Notes: generated by a model from the letters alone, not told the origin. DNA of 64,000 nt from Pectobacterium peruviense (GCF_002847345.1 NZ_LXFV01000001.1:551580-615579); one strand, 5' to 3'; counted from the first letter of the stretch, positions 35,191 to 44,452 are shown. Translations and numbers: made by a program.

Positions 35191-36906
35191 ATGAAAACGC
35201 ACGGAATTAACGGCATCAGGCCGTTCAGCGCGCTGATTGATGCGTGCTGGCGCGAAAAATATACGCTGCAACGTTTTACCCACGACATTATCGCTGGCGT
35301 TACTGTTGGCATCATCGCCATCCCGCTGGCAATGGCACTGGCGATTGCCAGCGGCGTTCCTCCGCAGTACGGGCTGTATACCTCAGCCATTGCCGGGATC
35401 GTCATCGCCGTCAGCGGCGGTTCACGCTACAGCGTATCGGGCCCGACAGCGGCTTTCGTCGTCATTCTCTATCCCGTGTCGCAGCAGTTTGGGCTATCCG
35501 GCCTGCTGGTCGCCACCTTGCTTTCCGGCGTGTTTCTACTGCTGATGGGCCTCTGCCGCTTCGGCCGTCTGATCGAATATATTCCACTTTCCGTCACGCT
35601 GGGATTCACCTCCGGGATCGCCATTACCATCGGTACCATGCAAATCAAGGATTTCTTCGGCTTGCAGATGGCAGTCGTGCCCGAACATTACGTCGAGAAA
35701 GTGGCGGCGCTGGCACAGGCACTACCGACTCTGCATCTTGCTGATACGTTGATCGGCGCAACGACGCTGCTGGTGTTGATCGTCTGGCCCAGACTCGGTA
35801 TCCGCCTGCCTGGGCACTTGCCTGCGCTGCTGGCGGGTGTCGCGGTGATGGGGATCATGTCGCTACTGGGTGAAAATGTGGCGACCATCGGTTCCCGATT
35901 CAGCTATATGCTGGCAGATGGTTCGCAAGGGCAAGGGATTCCACCTATCCTGCCGCAACTCGTTTTGCCATGGAACATTCCGTCGCCGGATGGGAAGACG
36001 ATGACGCTGGATTGGCAAAGCATTTCCGCTCTGCTACCTGCGGCATTCTCGATGGCGATGCTGGGGGCGATTGAATCGCTGCTGTGCGCCGTCGTGCTGG
36101 ATGGGATGACAGGCAAAAAACACAACTCCAATGCAGAACTGATGGGACAAGGTTTCGGTAACATCATTGCGCCATTCTTTGGCGGTATTACCGCGACCGC
36201 TGCGATTGCCCGTTCCGCCGCCAATGTCCGCGCGGGCGCCAATTCACCGGTTTCCGCCGTGATCCATGCGCTACTGGTGTTGTTGGCGCTGTTAATACTT
36301 GCCCCGTGGCTGTCTTATCTGCCGCTGGCCGCGATGGCATCGCTGCTGCTGATCGTCGCTTGGAACATGAGCGAAGCACATAAGGTGGTGGATTTACTAC
36401 GCCACGGGCCGAAAGACGACATTATTGTGATGCTGCTCTGTATGTCGTTGACCGTACTATTCGATATGGTGATCGCCATTACCGTTGGTATCGTGCTGGC
36501 CTCGTTGCTCTTCATGCGTCGCATCGCGCAGATGACACGCCTGAGCGAACTGCCGGACACTAAAATACCGGACCATCTGGTATTGCGCGTTAACGGCCCA
36601 CTGTTTTTCGCCGCAGCGGAACGCATCTTCAACGACCTCACGGTACGCAGTGAAGGTTACCAAAATATCATTTTGCAGTGGGATGCCGTGCCGGTGCTGG
36701 ATGCAGGCGGACTCAATGCATTCCTGCGCTTTAGCGAAACGTTGCCCGAAGGCAAACAGCTCATCATCACCGATATTCCCTTCCAGCCGTTAAAAACGCT
36801 GGCACGGGCGAAGGTTCACCCGATTGAAGGGCGACTGAGCTTCTACGGTTCATTGGCGCAGGCCATTGAGGCGACGACGGTGCGTTCAGCGGCAAAAACA
36901 GAGTAA
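35191..36906 (+). CDS. dauA: C4-dicarboxylic acid transporter, SulP family
   Basis: The 571-residue protein is very close to E. coli DauA (YchM). It has the SulP membrane domain of about 14 segments with [31 protein letters not shown] and [18 protein letters not shown], then a C-terminal STAS domain (about 450-560) with [16 protein letters not shown] and [14 protein letters not shown]. It takes up succinate, aspartate and fumarate aerobically at acidic pH. An ATG at 35191 begins a colinear product; no strong ribosome site is visible. Confidence 0.94.
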   Translation: MKTHGINGIRPFSALIDACWREKYTLQRFTHDIIAGVTVGIIAIPLAMALAIASGVPPQYGLYTSAIAGIVIAVSGGSRYSVSGPTAAFVVILYPVSQQFGLSGLLVATLLSGVFLLLMGLCRFGRLIEYIPLSVTLGFTSGIAITIGTMQIKDFFGLQMAVVPEHYVEKVAALAQALPTLHLADTLIGATTLLVLIVWPRLGIRLPGHLPALLAGVAVMGIMSLLGENVATIGSRFSYMLADGSQGQGIPPILPQLVLPWNIPSPDGKTMTLDWQSISALLPAAFSMAMLGAIESLLCAVVLDGMTGKKHNSNAELMGQGFGNIIAPFFGGITATAAIARSAANVRAGANSPVSAVIHALLVLLALLILAPWLSYLPLAAMASLLLIVAWNMSEAHKVVDLLRHGPKDDIIVMLLCMSLTVLFDMVIAITVGIVLASLLFMRRIAQMTRLSELPDTKIPDHLVLRVNGPLFFAAAERIFNDLTVRSEGYQNIILQWDAVPVLDAGGLNAFLRFSETLPEGKQLIITDIPFQPLKTLARAKVHPIEGRLSFYGSLAQAIEATTVRSAAKTE

Positions 36907-36924
36907 AAATAGAGGACAGGCCAC

Positions 36925-36945
36925 GCCGTGCTAGTGCTGCACGGC
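36925..36945. terminator. Hairpin between convergent dauA and the unknown gene
   Basis: GCCGTGC/GCACGGC, a 7-bp perfect stem with a seven-base loop, overlaps the last codons of the opposite-strand gene. Confidence 0.5.
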
Positions 36946-37347
36946 TGGCATCTTGAACCGGACGGACAAGCGTTCGTCCCGCAGCGTTAAATCCAGCGTC
37001 TCGTCACATTCGTTGCTAATCGCGTTCAGTTGCTCATTCGTCAGAGAATAAGGCAGTTGAATATCAAACGCGCTCAAACCTTGCTGGCGTGCCAGCGTAA
37101 TCAGTCTGATTATGTTGGTTTCGTCACTCACCTGCGTTGAGAGCACCTGTAACGCCAGTACCTTCAGCCGATCTTTCGGCGTGCTCTGCCGAGCGGATGC
37201 CATCTTAATCACCATGCCAAAAATCGGCATCACGCCATACATCGCATCCACGAAACGCCAACGTTTCTTGCACAGTGCCGCCAAATAATCCGTGTAGTCC
37301 AGACAGAGTGGCTCACTGGAACTTGTAGACTCAGGGGATTTGTCCAT
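36931..37347 (-). CDS. Hypothetical protein
   Basis: The product has 138 residues from ATG 37347; GAGGAG and AAGGGAG lie upstream, which favours this over an earlier start at 37386. I do not recognise the family. The middle holds a mildly hydrophobic stretch (FVDAMYGVMPIFGMVIKMA), followed by regularly spaced charged helices and a C-terminal strand-like part (DETLDLTLRDERLSVRFKMP). No signal peptide or cysteines of note. It is convergent with dauA and divergent from folM. Confidence 0.65.
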   Translation of the reverse strand: MDKSPESTSSSEPLCLDYTDYLAALCKKRWRFVDAMYGVMPIFGMVIKMASARQSTPKDRLKVLALQVLSTQVSDETNIIRLITLARQQGLSAFDIQLPYSLTNEQLNAISNECDETLDLTLRDERLSVRFKMPAVQH

Positions 37348-37482
37348 ACTCCCTTTTCTCCTCTTCGCCAGTGGTTTGCTGCGCACTCCCCTGACGGGTA
37401 TAAAACCATAAACTGTATAGTGATTTCAGGTATATTGTCACGGTTAGCCCCCTTTTGACTAGCGTGTTGAGGAGACCTAATT

Positions 37483-38205
37483 GTGACAACTTTTTCTTCT
37501 GCTCCCGTGTTAATTACCGGCGGCGCACGACGTATTGGTCTGGCGCTGGCGCGTTCACTTTTAGCTCAGTCGATTCCCGTCATTATCAGCTATCGCACGC
37601 CTTATCCTGAATTGGACACGCTAGAGCAAGACGGTGCTGTTTGTCTGGCAGCAGATTTTTCCACTACGGAAAACATCTATGCGTTTGCTGAGAAAATCCG
37701 ATCACTCACACCACAGCTACGCGCAATTATTCACAACGCCAGCCGCTGGGAGCCAGAAAACCCCACCACGCCACCAGAAAAAACGCTAGCGGACATGCTG
37801 CAAATTCATGTCTATACGCCCTATTTACTCAACCAACTGCTCGAACCCTGCCTGCGGGGGCAAGGCATTGCTGGCGCGGATATTATTCATCTAACGGATT
37901 ACGTGGTTGAAAAAGGCAGCGAGAAGCACATCGCCTATGCTGCCAGCAAAGCGGCGCTGGATAATATGACGCGGTCGTTTGCCCGTAAGCTGGCACCGGA
38001 AGTGAAGGTCAACGCCATTGCTCCCAGCTTAATCCTGTTTAAGGAACAGGATGACGACGCATATCGACAACAGGCGCTGGAAAAGTCATTGATGAAAATC
38101 GCGCCCGGCGAAGAGGAGATTGTCCGACTGGTGGATTATCTATTCAGCAGCCGCTACATCACTGGGAAAACGTTGGGCGTTGATGGCGGACGGGCATTGC
38201 GCTAA
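37483..38205 (+). CDS. folM: Dihydromonapterin reductase
   Basis: The 240-residue short-chain dehydrogenase matches E. coli FolM from end to end: ITGGARRIGLALA (cofactor site), IIHNASRWEPE, the catalytic YAASKAALDNMTRSFARKLAPEVKVN and C-terminal TGKTLGVDGGRALR. It reduces dihydromonapterin (and poorly dihydrofolate) with NADPH. The start is GTG with GAGGAGA about eight bases upstream. In E. coli folM lies close to rstAB; here about 3.5 kb of other genes separate them. The next reading frame begins right after its stop. Confidence 0.93.
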   Translation: MTTFSSAPVLITGGARRIGLALARSLLAQSIPVIISYRTPYPELDTLEQDGAVCLAADFSTTENIYAFAEKIRSLTPQLRAIIHNASRWEPENPTTPPEKTLADMLQIHVYTPYLLNQLLEPCLRGQGIAGADIIHLTDYVVEKGSEKHIAYAASKAALDNMTRSFARKLAPEVKVNAIAPSLILFKEQDDDAYRQQALEKSLMKIAPGEEEIVRLVDYLFSSRYITGKTLGVDGGRALR

Positions 38206-38208
38206 GAC

Positions 38209-38751
38209 ATTGAGTCGTCACGTGAGGATAAGAAAATCACTACCAGTGAAGTTCGCCAGCAGCTTACTGCACACCTAACACGCCTGTGGCGCTATGGGCT
38301 AGTTCTGTCGCGCAGCCACGAGGTTGCCGAAGAGTTAGTCCAGTCTACCTGCGTTCGTGCGCTTGAAAAGAGTACACAATTTACCCCAGGCACCCGAATC
38401 GACAGATGGCTGTTCTCCATTCTCCACTCAATATGGATTTCCGAACTGCGCGCCCGCCGCGTACGTCAGGGGCAAGGATTTATCGAAAGCGAGGAATTGC
38501 TGGCTCCAGATACCCATGAACGGGATAACGATCGTCTGCATTACCAGAAAATAATGCAGCGAGTCAGCGCACTGCCAGAAGCACAGCGCAACACCGTATT
38601 TTTAGTTTATGTCGAAGGGTTTACCTATCAGGAGGCGGCAGACACGCTGTCAGTACCGATCGGCACCATTATGAGTCGACTGGCCGCCGCACGGGGGACG
38701 CTGGCTAAATCAGTCGATACCCCGCCCTCTGCAAAGGAGAAACTGTCTTGA
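38209..38751 (+). CDS. ECF-type RNA polymerase sigma factor without a usual start codon
   Basis: The frame after the folM stop (TAA, 38203) is open to 38751 and reads as a complete small sigma factor. Region 2 is LWRYGLVLSRSHEVAEELVQSTCVRAL with ...GTRIDRWLFSILHSIWISELR, and region 4 is SALPEAQRNTVFLVYVEGFTYQEAADTLSVPIGTIMSRLAAAR. There is no in-frame ATG, GTG or TTG before region 2; the first TTG (38497) would give only region 4. ATT 38209 is the first candidate and gives 180 residues, a normal ECF length. Its stop overlaps the anti-sigma start, as in many sigma/anti-sigma pairs. Start codon uncertain: it may be ATT, or a damaged ATG. Confidence 0.7.
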   Translation: MESSREDKKITTSEVRQQLTAHLTRLWRYGLVLSRSHEVAEELVQSTCVRALEKSTQFTPGTRIDRWLFSILHSIWISELRARRVRQGQGFIESEELLAPDTHERDNDRLHYQKIMQRVSALPEAQRNTVFLVYVEGFTYQEAADTLSVPIGTIMSRLAAARGTLAKSVDTPPSAKEKLS

Positions 38752-39551
38752 AACCCATGCGTTTTACTCCCCCTTATAGTGACGAAGCCATTGTTGCCTG
38801 GTTGGATGGCGAGATGGATGAGGCTGATGCACAAAGATTCAAGACACTACTTGAGGGGGACGAACAGCTTGCTGAGCGCACCGCCGAACTGATGAAAAGC
38901 CAGCTTGATTTTGAAGAAGCCTTCGCCCCGTTACTCGATAAAGCGCCTGAGGCGAAGATGCAGGCCAGGCTTGAGGCATTAGTAACGACAGCGCCAATAC
39001 CCAGCAAACCTTCATCTCACACGGGAGTCAGTCGCCGCTCGCTGATTGCTGCTTCCCTCAGTTTTCTAGTGATTGGCTCAGGACTAGGCTACTTCGCACG
39101 TTCGCCCCAGCTCATTCTCAGCGACGGCGAGAAAATTCGCGATCTTGAAGCCCAGTACATGTCTCTTTACAGCGCTAAAACGCTACTCGATGCGGACAGC
39201 TCCGCACAGACCTTGCAGAGTGGGCTGTCTCGAACTGCCCAAGACATAGGATTGTCTCTCAATGAACAACAACTGACGCTTCACGACGCAGAGTTGAAAA
39301 TGGTACGTCTGCTGAGCTATGACAATACGTCAATTGCGCAGATTACCTGGATGCATGCTAAATATGGGCCGATGGCACTGTGTATTTCCCCTGAGCATCA
39401 GGCGACTGCCACTGCGCTTAACAATGAGCAACGCCATGATATGCAGGTTGTCTGGTGGCGCGATCGCGGCTATCAGTTCGTATTAATTGGTCGTAGCCCT
39501 GTTACGCCGCTAACGGAAAGTGCGCTCAGGTTACAAGCGTCGCTGGCATAA
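38748..39551 (+). CDS. Anti-sigma factor, single membrane span
   Basis: The 267-residue protein has an N-terminal cytoplasmic part typical of anti-sigma domains (YSDEAIVAWLDGEMDEADAQRFKTLLEGDEQLAERTAEL), one membrane segment near 100-120 (RRSLIAASLSFLVIGSGLGYFA) and a periplasmic C-terminus. TTG 38748 is used because AAGGAG is nine bases upstream; ATG 38757 is the alternative. The start overlaps the sigma gene stop. It presumably holds the ECF sigma inactive at the membrane. No Zn-binding HxxxCxxC motif is seen. Confidence 0.8.
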   Translation: MKPMRFTPPYSDEAIVAWLDGEMDEADAQRFKTLLEGDEQLAERTAELMKSQLDFEEAFAPLLDKAPEAKMQARLEALVTTAPIPSKPSSHTGVSRRSLIAASLSFLVIGSGLGYFARSPQLILSDGEKIRDLEAQYMSLYSAKTLLDADSSAQTLQSGLSRTAQDIGLSLNEQQLTLHDAELKMVRLLSYDNTSIAQITWMHAKYGPMALCISPEHQATATALNNEQRHDMQVVWWRDRGYQFVLIGRSPVTPLTESALRLQASLA

Positions 39552-39601
39552 ACAGTGAATACCCTCCACGCATGGACAACTCCGCGCGTGGGGGCAAATA
39601 T

Positions 39602-40177
39602 TTATACGTTGCGTCGGGCTTTCGCCTGAATTTCAATATTAATCGCTACGCGATCGTCCACTACCCCGGTAAACCGATCCATATTAAAAGATGAGCGCGA
39701 GATAGCGGTGGTGGCATGAAGAAATAACGCCCCCTCATTGGATGAGGTTCCCCCATGTTCTTCAAGCGTGGCTTCCAGAATTACCGGACGTTGGACGTTT
39801 TTTACCGACAGTGAACCAAAAACCCGAAAGTGACCATGACCCAGCGCCACAACTCTGCTGCTGGTGAAAGTAATCGCGGGATAGTGTTCAGCATCAAAAA
39901 ACAGGCTGCTTTTTAACTGATAGGTCAACAGGCTGTTGGAAGCCTGTAGCGTCGTGATGGGGATTTTCACATCAATACGGTCATTTATTTCCTTTTCAGC
40001 ATCCAGTGTAATGTTACCCGTCACGCCGTCGAGAGAGGCCTGTGACGGGTGTCCAAATGCTTGCCATGAAAGCCCAATAACCGTGTTATCAGTAGCAACG
40101 GTGTAGTTAAGCGGCATAGCGTGCAACAGTGGGCTGATGAGCAGCCCGAAGGCCAGTACAGGAACGATGCGAGTCAT
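39602..40177 (-). CDS. YceI family periplasmic protein
   Basis: The 191-residue protein has a signal peptide (MTRIVPVLAFGLLISPLLHA) and a YceI lipocalin-like barrel: YTVATDNTVIGLSWQAFGHPSQASLDGVTGNI, then KSSLFFDAEHYPAITFTSS and FGSLSVKNVQRPVILEA. Such proteins bind isoprenoid-like lipids. It is convergent with the ECF/anti-sigma pair; YceI genes are often members of such ECF regulons, so it is a likely target. On its promoter side, TGAAAC then CGT about 15 bases later resembles an ECF promoter, but this is weak evidence. Confidence 0.88.
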   Translation of the reverse strand: MTRIVPVLAFGLLISPLLHAMPLNYTVATDNTVIGLSWQAFGHPSQASLDGVTGNITLDAEKEINDRIDVKIPITTLQASNSLLTYQLKSSLFFDAEHYPAITFTSSRVVALGHGHFRVFGSLSVKNVQRPVILEATLEEHGGTSSNEGALFLHATTAISRSSFNMDRFTGVVDDRVAINIEIQAKARRNV

Positions 40178-40322
40178 AATAGGATTCTCCTCAGAATAGA
40201 CAACGCGTAAACGCTCCAGAGCACGACTTTATTCGGACACGTTTCACTATTTCTGTTCATTCTGAGGAAAAAGTCTGGCGAGCTTTGCATTAGCAACCCG
40301 CTCAACAAGATTGCTGACGCGA

Positions 40323-41522
40323 TTACGACCCTTTTTTCTTCGCACGGCCCTTGCGCTGGTAGGCTTTATGCTCGACAACATATGTCAGGTAGGCGGCGCG
40401 CGTCATCCCGCCAGTATGTTGGGCAAACGCATCGTAAGTCGTCTCAGGTGGAAAACCAAACTCAGCCAATACCTGTTCCCATACTTCACGGTGTTCTGGG
40501 TTGAGTAGCGTTTTATCCCAGTCCGGGAACCCGCTATCGACAAAACAGTCGGCTGACACGCTGCTGTAAGCACCATTGTTCATATAGTTGCGCCCGGTTT
40601 TCAACGCCGTATCCTGACTGGCTTTACTGATCGAACTCGGTCCCCACGACAGACGATAGTCGCTTTTCTGTGCGCTGATGCTTGAGCCATAGCCAACGGG
40701 AAACAGGATGTCCTCTTCCGACAACATTTTCGATCCCACATATTCGTAGTTGCCACGCAGGAAAGCGTTATCCATAACAATCCAGCATTTGTCGGACAAA
40801 GGCGAGGCAACAATCTCCGACAGCGATGGATTACGCTCGGTCGTGCGGAAAAGGTAAGGCCGAACAAACAGCGGCATCGTCATCACATCATTCCAGATGC
40901 TATGTTCAGCAAACAGCTCGTCCTTTTGCATCTGGCGCAGGTTGCCAATAACCAAAACATAGCCATCGGTATGTAAATCTATTTCCACCCGAAAGATATC
41001 GCCTGGAATGGTTTTATGTTGCTGGTTTTTTGTACGAGTTAACCGATCCAGCTTATCCGCATAATCAGCGGGTAAACGCTCGTGATAAGATTTCAACCAT
41101 TCGACAATGTCTTCTTTACGGGTCAAATCGCGGCATTCCGGCAGAGGCAGTCGGACAGAGTTTCGATAATTACTGACGTTAATATAACCGTGGCTTCCCG
41201 AGTTCAGCGTTCTGACACCCGCCGAAAACACAATGCCGTCAGCGATTACGCTGGAAACGCTGGTGTAAGTGAGTTTTTTCTCTTTACCGCGTGCCGTTCT
41301 TGGCAGAATAACCTCACGCCCACGCGTCTGAATAATGACATCGTCTTCCTGATAGCTTAACTCGGTGACCGTAATACGCTTACGGATCGTATCGCCATCG
41401 AAACAGACAAAATAGCCATCACGGACGGTTAAAATATCCCATTCGGCCGATAACGGTTCCAGCCCAAAATAAGGACGTAAGGCTTCCTGCATCCAGCTAG
41501 TTATCAGGTCAATTGGTTTCAT
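40323..41522 (-). CDS. Hypothetical protein, possibly with an Imm26-like domain
   Basis: The product has 399 residues from ATG 41522; a GTG at 41618 would add 32 residues and neither start has a strong ribosome site. The N-terminus (KPIDLITSWMQEALRPYFGL) has no signal peptide. A central part, IPGDIFRVEIDLHTDGYVLVIGNLRQM, resembles the opening of Imm26-type immunity proteins. The tail is rich in lysine and arginine (KAYQRKGRAKKKGS). No toxin gene is adjacent, so an immunity role is only a guess. It lies between yceI and rstA. Confidence 0.6.
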   Translation of the reverse strand: MKPIDLITSWMQEALRPYFGLEPLSAEWDILTVRDGYFVCFDGDTIRKRITVTELSYQEDDVIIQTRGREVILPRTARGKEKKLTYTSVSSVIADGIVFSAGVRTLNSGSHGYINVSNYRNSVRLPLPECRDLTRKEDIVEWLKSYHERLPADYADKLDRLTRTKNQQHKTIPGDIFRVEIDLHTDGYVLVIGNLRQMQKDELFAEHSIWNDVMTMPLFVRPYLFRTTERNPSLSEIVASPLSDKCWIVMDNAFLRGNYEYVGSKMLSEEDILFPVGYGSSISAQKSDYRLSWGPSSISKASQDTALKTGRNYMNNGAYSSVSADCFVDSGFPDWDKTLLNPEHREVWEQVLAEFGFPPETTYDAFAQHTGGMTRAAYLTYVVEHKAYQRKGRAKKKGS

Positions 41523-41743
41523 CTTCAGTACGGTTCCCAGTGAAGTATTCAGTAATGATGTCGTAGCCGTTCTCGGTAAACGACGAGAATCGGGCGTAAT
41601 ACTGCCTAAAAAAGACACGCACCGCAGCTTATCTAATTTTGATAGGTAAACAAATACTTAACACCCATTTACGCTTCCCTTCTCGTTTATCACCTATCAT
41701 CAAGCTATGCTATGCGTAGTGAGACGGGGATGACGTAGATACC

Positions 41744-42481
41744 ATGCATAAGATTGTTTTTATAGAAGATGATACTGAGGTTGGAAAATTGATTGCCGCC
41801 TACCTCGGCAAGCATGACATTGATGTTCAGGTTGAAGCACGAGGCGATCAGGCATTAGCCTTTATTGAGCAACAGCAGCCCGATCTCGTGCTGCTAGACA
41901 TTATGCTGCCCGGCAAAGACGGGATGACTATCTGCCGTGAATTGCGGCCACAGTACAGCGGTCCGATTGTGCTGCTGACGTCACTCGACAGCGACATGAA
42001 TCATATTCTGGCACTGGAAATGGGTGCCGATGATTACATTCTGAAAACCACACCGCCAGCGGTCTTGCTTGCTCGCCTGCGCCTGCATTTGCGGCAATAC
42101 GCTACGGCACCACAAACGGTGGCAGAAAATGCAACGCCCGCCGCGTTGCAGGTGCATAAATCGCTACACTTCGGCCTGCTCTGCATCGACCCAGTCAATC
42201 GGGAAGTGACATTAGGGCAAGAGCACATCGTGTTATCGACCGCCGATTTCGATCTCCTTTGGCAGTTGGCAACCCATGCTGGCCACATCATGGATCGCGA
42301 TGCGCTGCTGAAAAATCTGCGCGGCGTGACCTACGACGGCATGGATCGCAGTATTGACGTCGCTATTTCCCGCCTGCGCAAAAAACTGTACGACAACCCG
42401 CTAGAGCCGTTCCGTATCAAAACGGTACGCAACAAAGGTTATCTGTTCGCCCCCAATACCTGGGAGAGCGTCACGCTATGA
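41744..42481 (+). CDS. rstA: Two-component response regulator, OmpR family
   Basis: The 245-residue protein matches E. coli RstA: receiver with EDD near the N-terminus, phospho-acceptor Asp in LVLLDIMLPGKDGMTICREL, and TSLDSDMNHILALEMGADDYI, then a winged-helix DNA-binding domain with VDVAISRLRKKLYDNPLEPFRIKTVRNKGYLFAP. RstA binds TACA-6-TACA-type sites and activates asr. The gene overlaps rstB by four bases (ATGA). Confidence 0.95.
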   Translation: MHKIVFIEDDTEVGKLIAAYLGKHDIDVQVEARGDQALAFIEQQQPDLVLLDIMLPGKDGMTICRELRPQYSGPIVLLTSLDSDMNHILALEMGADDYILKTTPPAVLLARLRLHLRQYATAPQTVAENATPAALQVHKSLHFGLLCIDPVNREVTLGQEHIVLSTADFDLLWQLATHAGHIMDRDALLKNLRGVTYDGMDRSIDVAISRLRKKLYDNPLEPFRIKTVRNKGYLFAPNTWESVTL

Positions 42482-43791
42482 GAAAGCTGTTCGTCCAGTT
42501 TTTTCTATTGCTGTTCGCCTGCTTTGTCGTGATGACACTACTGGTCGGGCTGGTTTATAAGGTGACGGCTGAACGCGCCGGACGTCAGTCCATGGATGAC
42601 CTGATGAAAAGCTCGCTGTATCTCATTCGTAATGAGCTGCGCGCTATTCCGCCCCGCGAGTGGCATAAAACTATCAGCCAGCTCGATTTAAATCTGTCGT
42701 TCAAATTGCACATCGAGCCGGTGAGTAAATACGCGCTGAGCCCCAAGAATCGGCAGCGTCTGAATCAAGGGGAGATCATTGCGCTGGACGACGAGTACAC
42801 CTTTATCCAACGCATCCCTCGCAGCCATTACGTTCTCGCCGTCGGCCCTATTCCTTATTTGTTCTTCCTGCACGAAATGCGGCTGCTGGATTTACTGCTG
42901 GTGATGCTCATCGGGCTGTCGCTGGCGTTGCCGGTTTTCCTCTGGATGCGGCCACATTGGCAGGCCATGCTAAAGCTGGAGAACGCCGCGCAGCGTTTAG
43001 GGGATGGTCATCTGGAAGAACGTATTCACTTTGATAGCACCTCAAGCCTGTTTCGGCTGGGCATTGCCTTCAACCGGATGGCAGATAACCTGAACCAGCT
43101 CATCAACAGTAAAAAGCAGTTGATTGACAATATCGCGCACGAACTGCGTACGCCGTTGGTCAGGCTGCGCTACCGACTGGCGATGAGTGACAACCTGACG
43201 GAAGACGAGCAACAGGCATTAAATCGGGATATTGGTCAACTTGAAGCGCTGATTGATGAACTGCTGACCTATGCCAGACTCGATCGTCCACAGGTGACGC
43301 TGCATCTTACCGATATTGATATTCCTTCGTGGCTACAGGCAAAAGTTGACGATTTTAGGCTGATCCACTCTGACAAGCGTATCTCGCTGGACATGCCTCA
43401 TTCGGCACAGATTGGTGCGCTCGATTTGCGTCTAATGGAGCGGGTTCTGAATAACCTGATCGGCAACGGGTTGCGTTTCTGCCATAGTCAATTGCATATC
43501 AGCCTGACGTCCGACGCCGACCATATTGCTTGTCTGCAAGTCGAAGATGACGGCCCCGGCATTGCACCCGAAAGCCGGGAAAGCGTTTTTGAACCGTTTG
43601 TCCGCTTAGAGGCAGGTATCGAAAACAGCAGCGGTGGATGTGGGCTCGGATTGGCGATTGTTCATGCTATCGCGCGGGCTTACGAAGGCAGCATTATCGT
43701 GGATGAAAGCCCGCTCGGCGGTGCCCGTTTCCGCTTCTGCTGGCCGGTAAAAACCACAACGACCCAGGCCCCCATCACCATTCAGCACTAG
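42478..43791 (+). CDS. rstB: Two-component sensor histidine kinase
   Basis: The 437-residue inner-membrane kinase has two membrane segments (near 7-27 and 135-155) around a short periplasmic domain, a HAMP linker, an H-box LIDNIAHELRTPLVRLRYRL, an N-box ERVLNNLIGNGLRF and the G-boxes DDGPGIAPE and GCGLGLAIVHAI. It is close to E. coli RstB, whose periplasmic domain is acted on by the PhoQ system through MgrB-like control and acid. It phosphorylates RstA. Confidence 0.95.
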   Translation: MRKLFVQFFLLLFACFVVMTLLVGLVYKVTAERAGRQSMDDLMKSSLYLIRNELRAIPPREWHKTISQLDLNLSFKLHIEPVSKYALSPKNRQRLNQGEIIALDDEYTFIQRIPRSHYVLAVGPIPYLFFLHEMRLLDLLLVMLIGLSLALPVFLWMRPHWQAMLKLENAAQRLGDGHLEERIHFDSTSSLFRLGIAFNRMADNLNQLINSKKQLIDNIAHELRTPLVRLRYRLAMSDNLTEDEQQALNRDIGQLEALIDELLTYARLDRPQVTLHLTDIDIPSWLQAKVDDFRLIHSDKRISLDMPHSAQIGALDLRLMERVLNNLIGNGLRFCHSQLHISLTSDADHIACLQVEDDGPGIAPESRESVFEPFVRLEAGIENSSGGCGLGLAIVHAIARAYEGSIIVDESPLGGARFRFCWPVKTTTTQAPITIQH

Positions 43792-43797
43792 CGCCGA

Positions 43798-43822
43798 GAC
43801 AGCGGTAATCCCGCTGTCTTTT
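43798..43822 (+). terminator. Rho-independent terminator of rstAB
   Basis: GACAGCGG/CCGCTGTC, an 8-bp perfect stem with loop TAATC, followed by TTTT. It begins just after the rstB stop. Confidence 0.9.
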
Positions 43823-43849
43823 AATGTATTTATCACCCTTCCAGACTTG

Positions 43850-43863
43850 TACATTAGGTTACA
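43850..43863 (+). promoter_or_regulatory. RstA-box-like site upstream of asr
   Basis: TACATTAGGTTACA contains the TACA-6-TACA pattern with the GTTACA half and differs by one base from the published TACATNTNGTTACA consensus. It lies 101 bases before the asr ATG, just downstream of rstAB. Confidence 0.75.
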
Positions 43864-43963
43864 CGCCGAAACCAATCACTCACTGAAGCCGCCCTCGGTT
43901 TCTCCTATTCTCTCTTCAACGGCCCGCGTGAGGGTCACGAAACGTGAATGAGATAACGAGGAA

Positions 43964-44440
43964 ATGATGATGAATAAAGTATTAGTTATGATCGCAGGTG
44001 CGGCACTGGGTCTGTCCTCTGTAGCGTTTGCCGCGGATACCGTAACCAGCGCACCTATTCAGCCTTCTGCAACCACCACGACCTCTGCTCCGGCTAAAGC
44101 CGTTCACCATAAAAAGCAGATGAAGAAAGCGAAACCAGCCGCTGAACAGAAAGCACAGGCTGCCAAGAAACATGTGAAAAAAGCTAAACCAGCTCCTGCA
44201 CAGAAAGCACAGGCTGCCAAGAAACACGTGAAGAAAGCTAAACCAGCTCCTGCACAGAAAGCACAGGCTGCTAAGAAACACGTGAAAAAAGCGAAACCAG
44301 CTCCTGCACAGAAAGCACAAGCTGCAAAGAAACACGTGAAAAAAGCGAAACCAGCCCCTGCACAGAAAGCACAGGCTGCCAAGAAACACGTGAAAAAAGC
44401 TAAACCAGCAAAACCAGCTACCACCACGCCAGCGGCGTAA
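43964..44440 (+). CDS. asr: Acid-shock periplasmic protein
   Basis: The 158-residue protein has a signal peptide ([20 protein letters not shown], cleaved before ADT), a Thr/Ser/Pro linker and then five 18-residue units of the type [18 protein letters not shown]. It is therefore extremely lysine- and alanine-rich, as expected of Asr, which is longer here than the 102-residue E. coli form because it has more repeats. Asr is made at acid pH under RstBA and PhoBR and acts as a disordered periplasmic chaperone. ACGAGGAA precedes the first of three ATG codons. Confidence 0.93.
   Translation: MMMNKVLVMIAGAALGLSSVAFAADTVTSAPIQPSATTTTSAPAKAVHHKKQMKKAKPAAEQKAQAAKKHVKKAKPAPAQKAQAAKKHVKKAKPAPAQKAQAAKKHVKKAKPAPAQKAQAAKKHVKKAKPAPAQKAQAAKKHVKKAKPAKPATTTPAA
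44132..44401 (+). repeat. Five tandem 54-bp units inside asr
   Basis: Five near-identical in-frame 54-base repeats each encode 18 residues with only a few third-position changes. Such an array can gain or lose units by slippage or recombination, so copy number may vary between strains. Confidence 0.95.
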
Positions 44441-44452
44441 TCGGTTAGCACC

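Noticed and set aside
35237..35744. Two plus-strand frames of 102 and 166 codons
   Set aside because: They are shifted-frame shadows of dauA, whose protein sequence is clearly conserved.
44132..44401. Regular repeats that could suggest a CRISPR array
   Set aside because: The 54-bp units are directly adjacent, in frame and without unique spacers; they encode Asr repeats.
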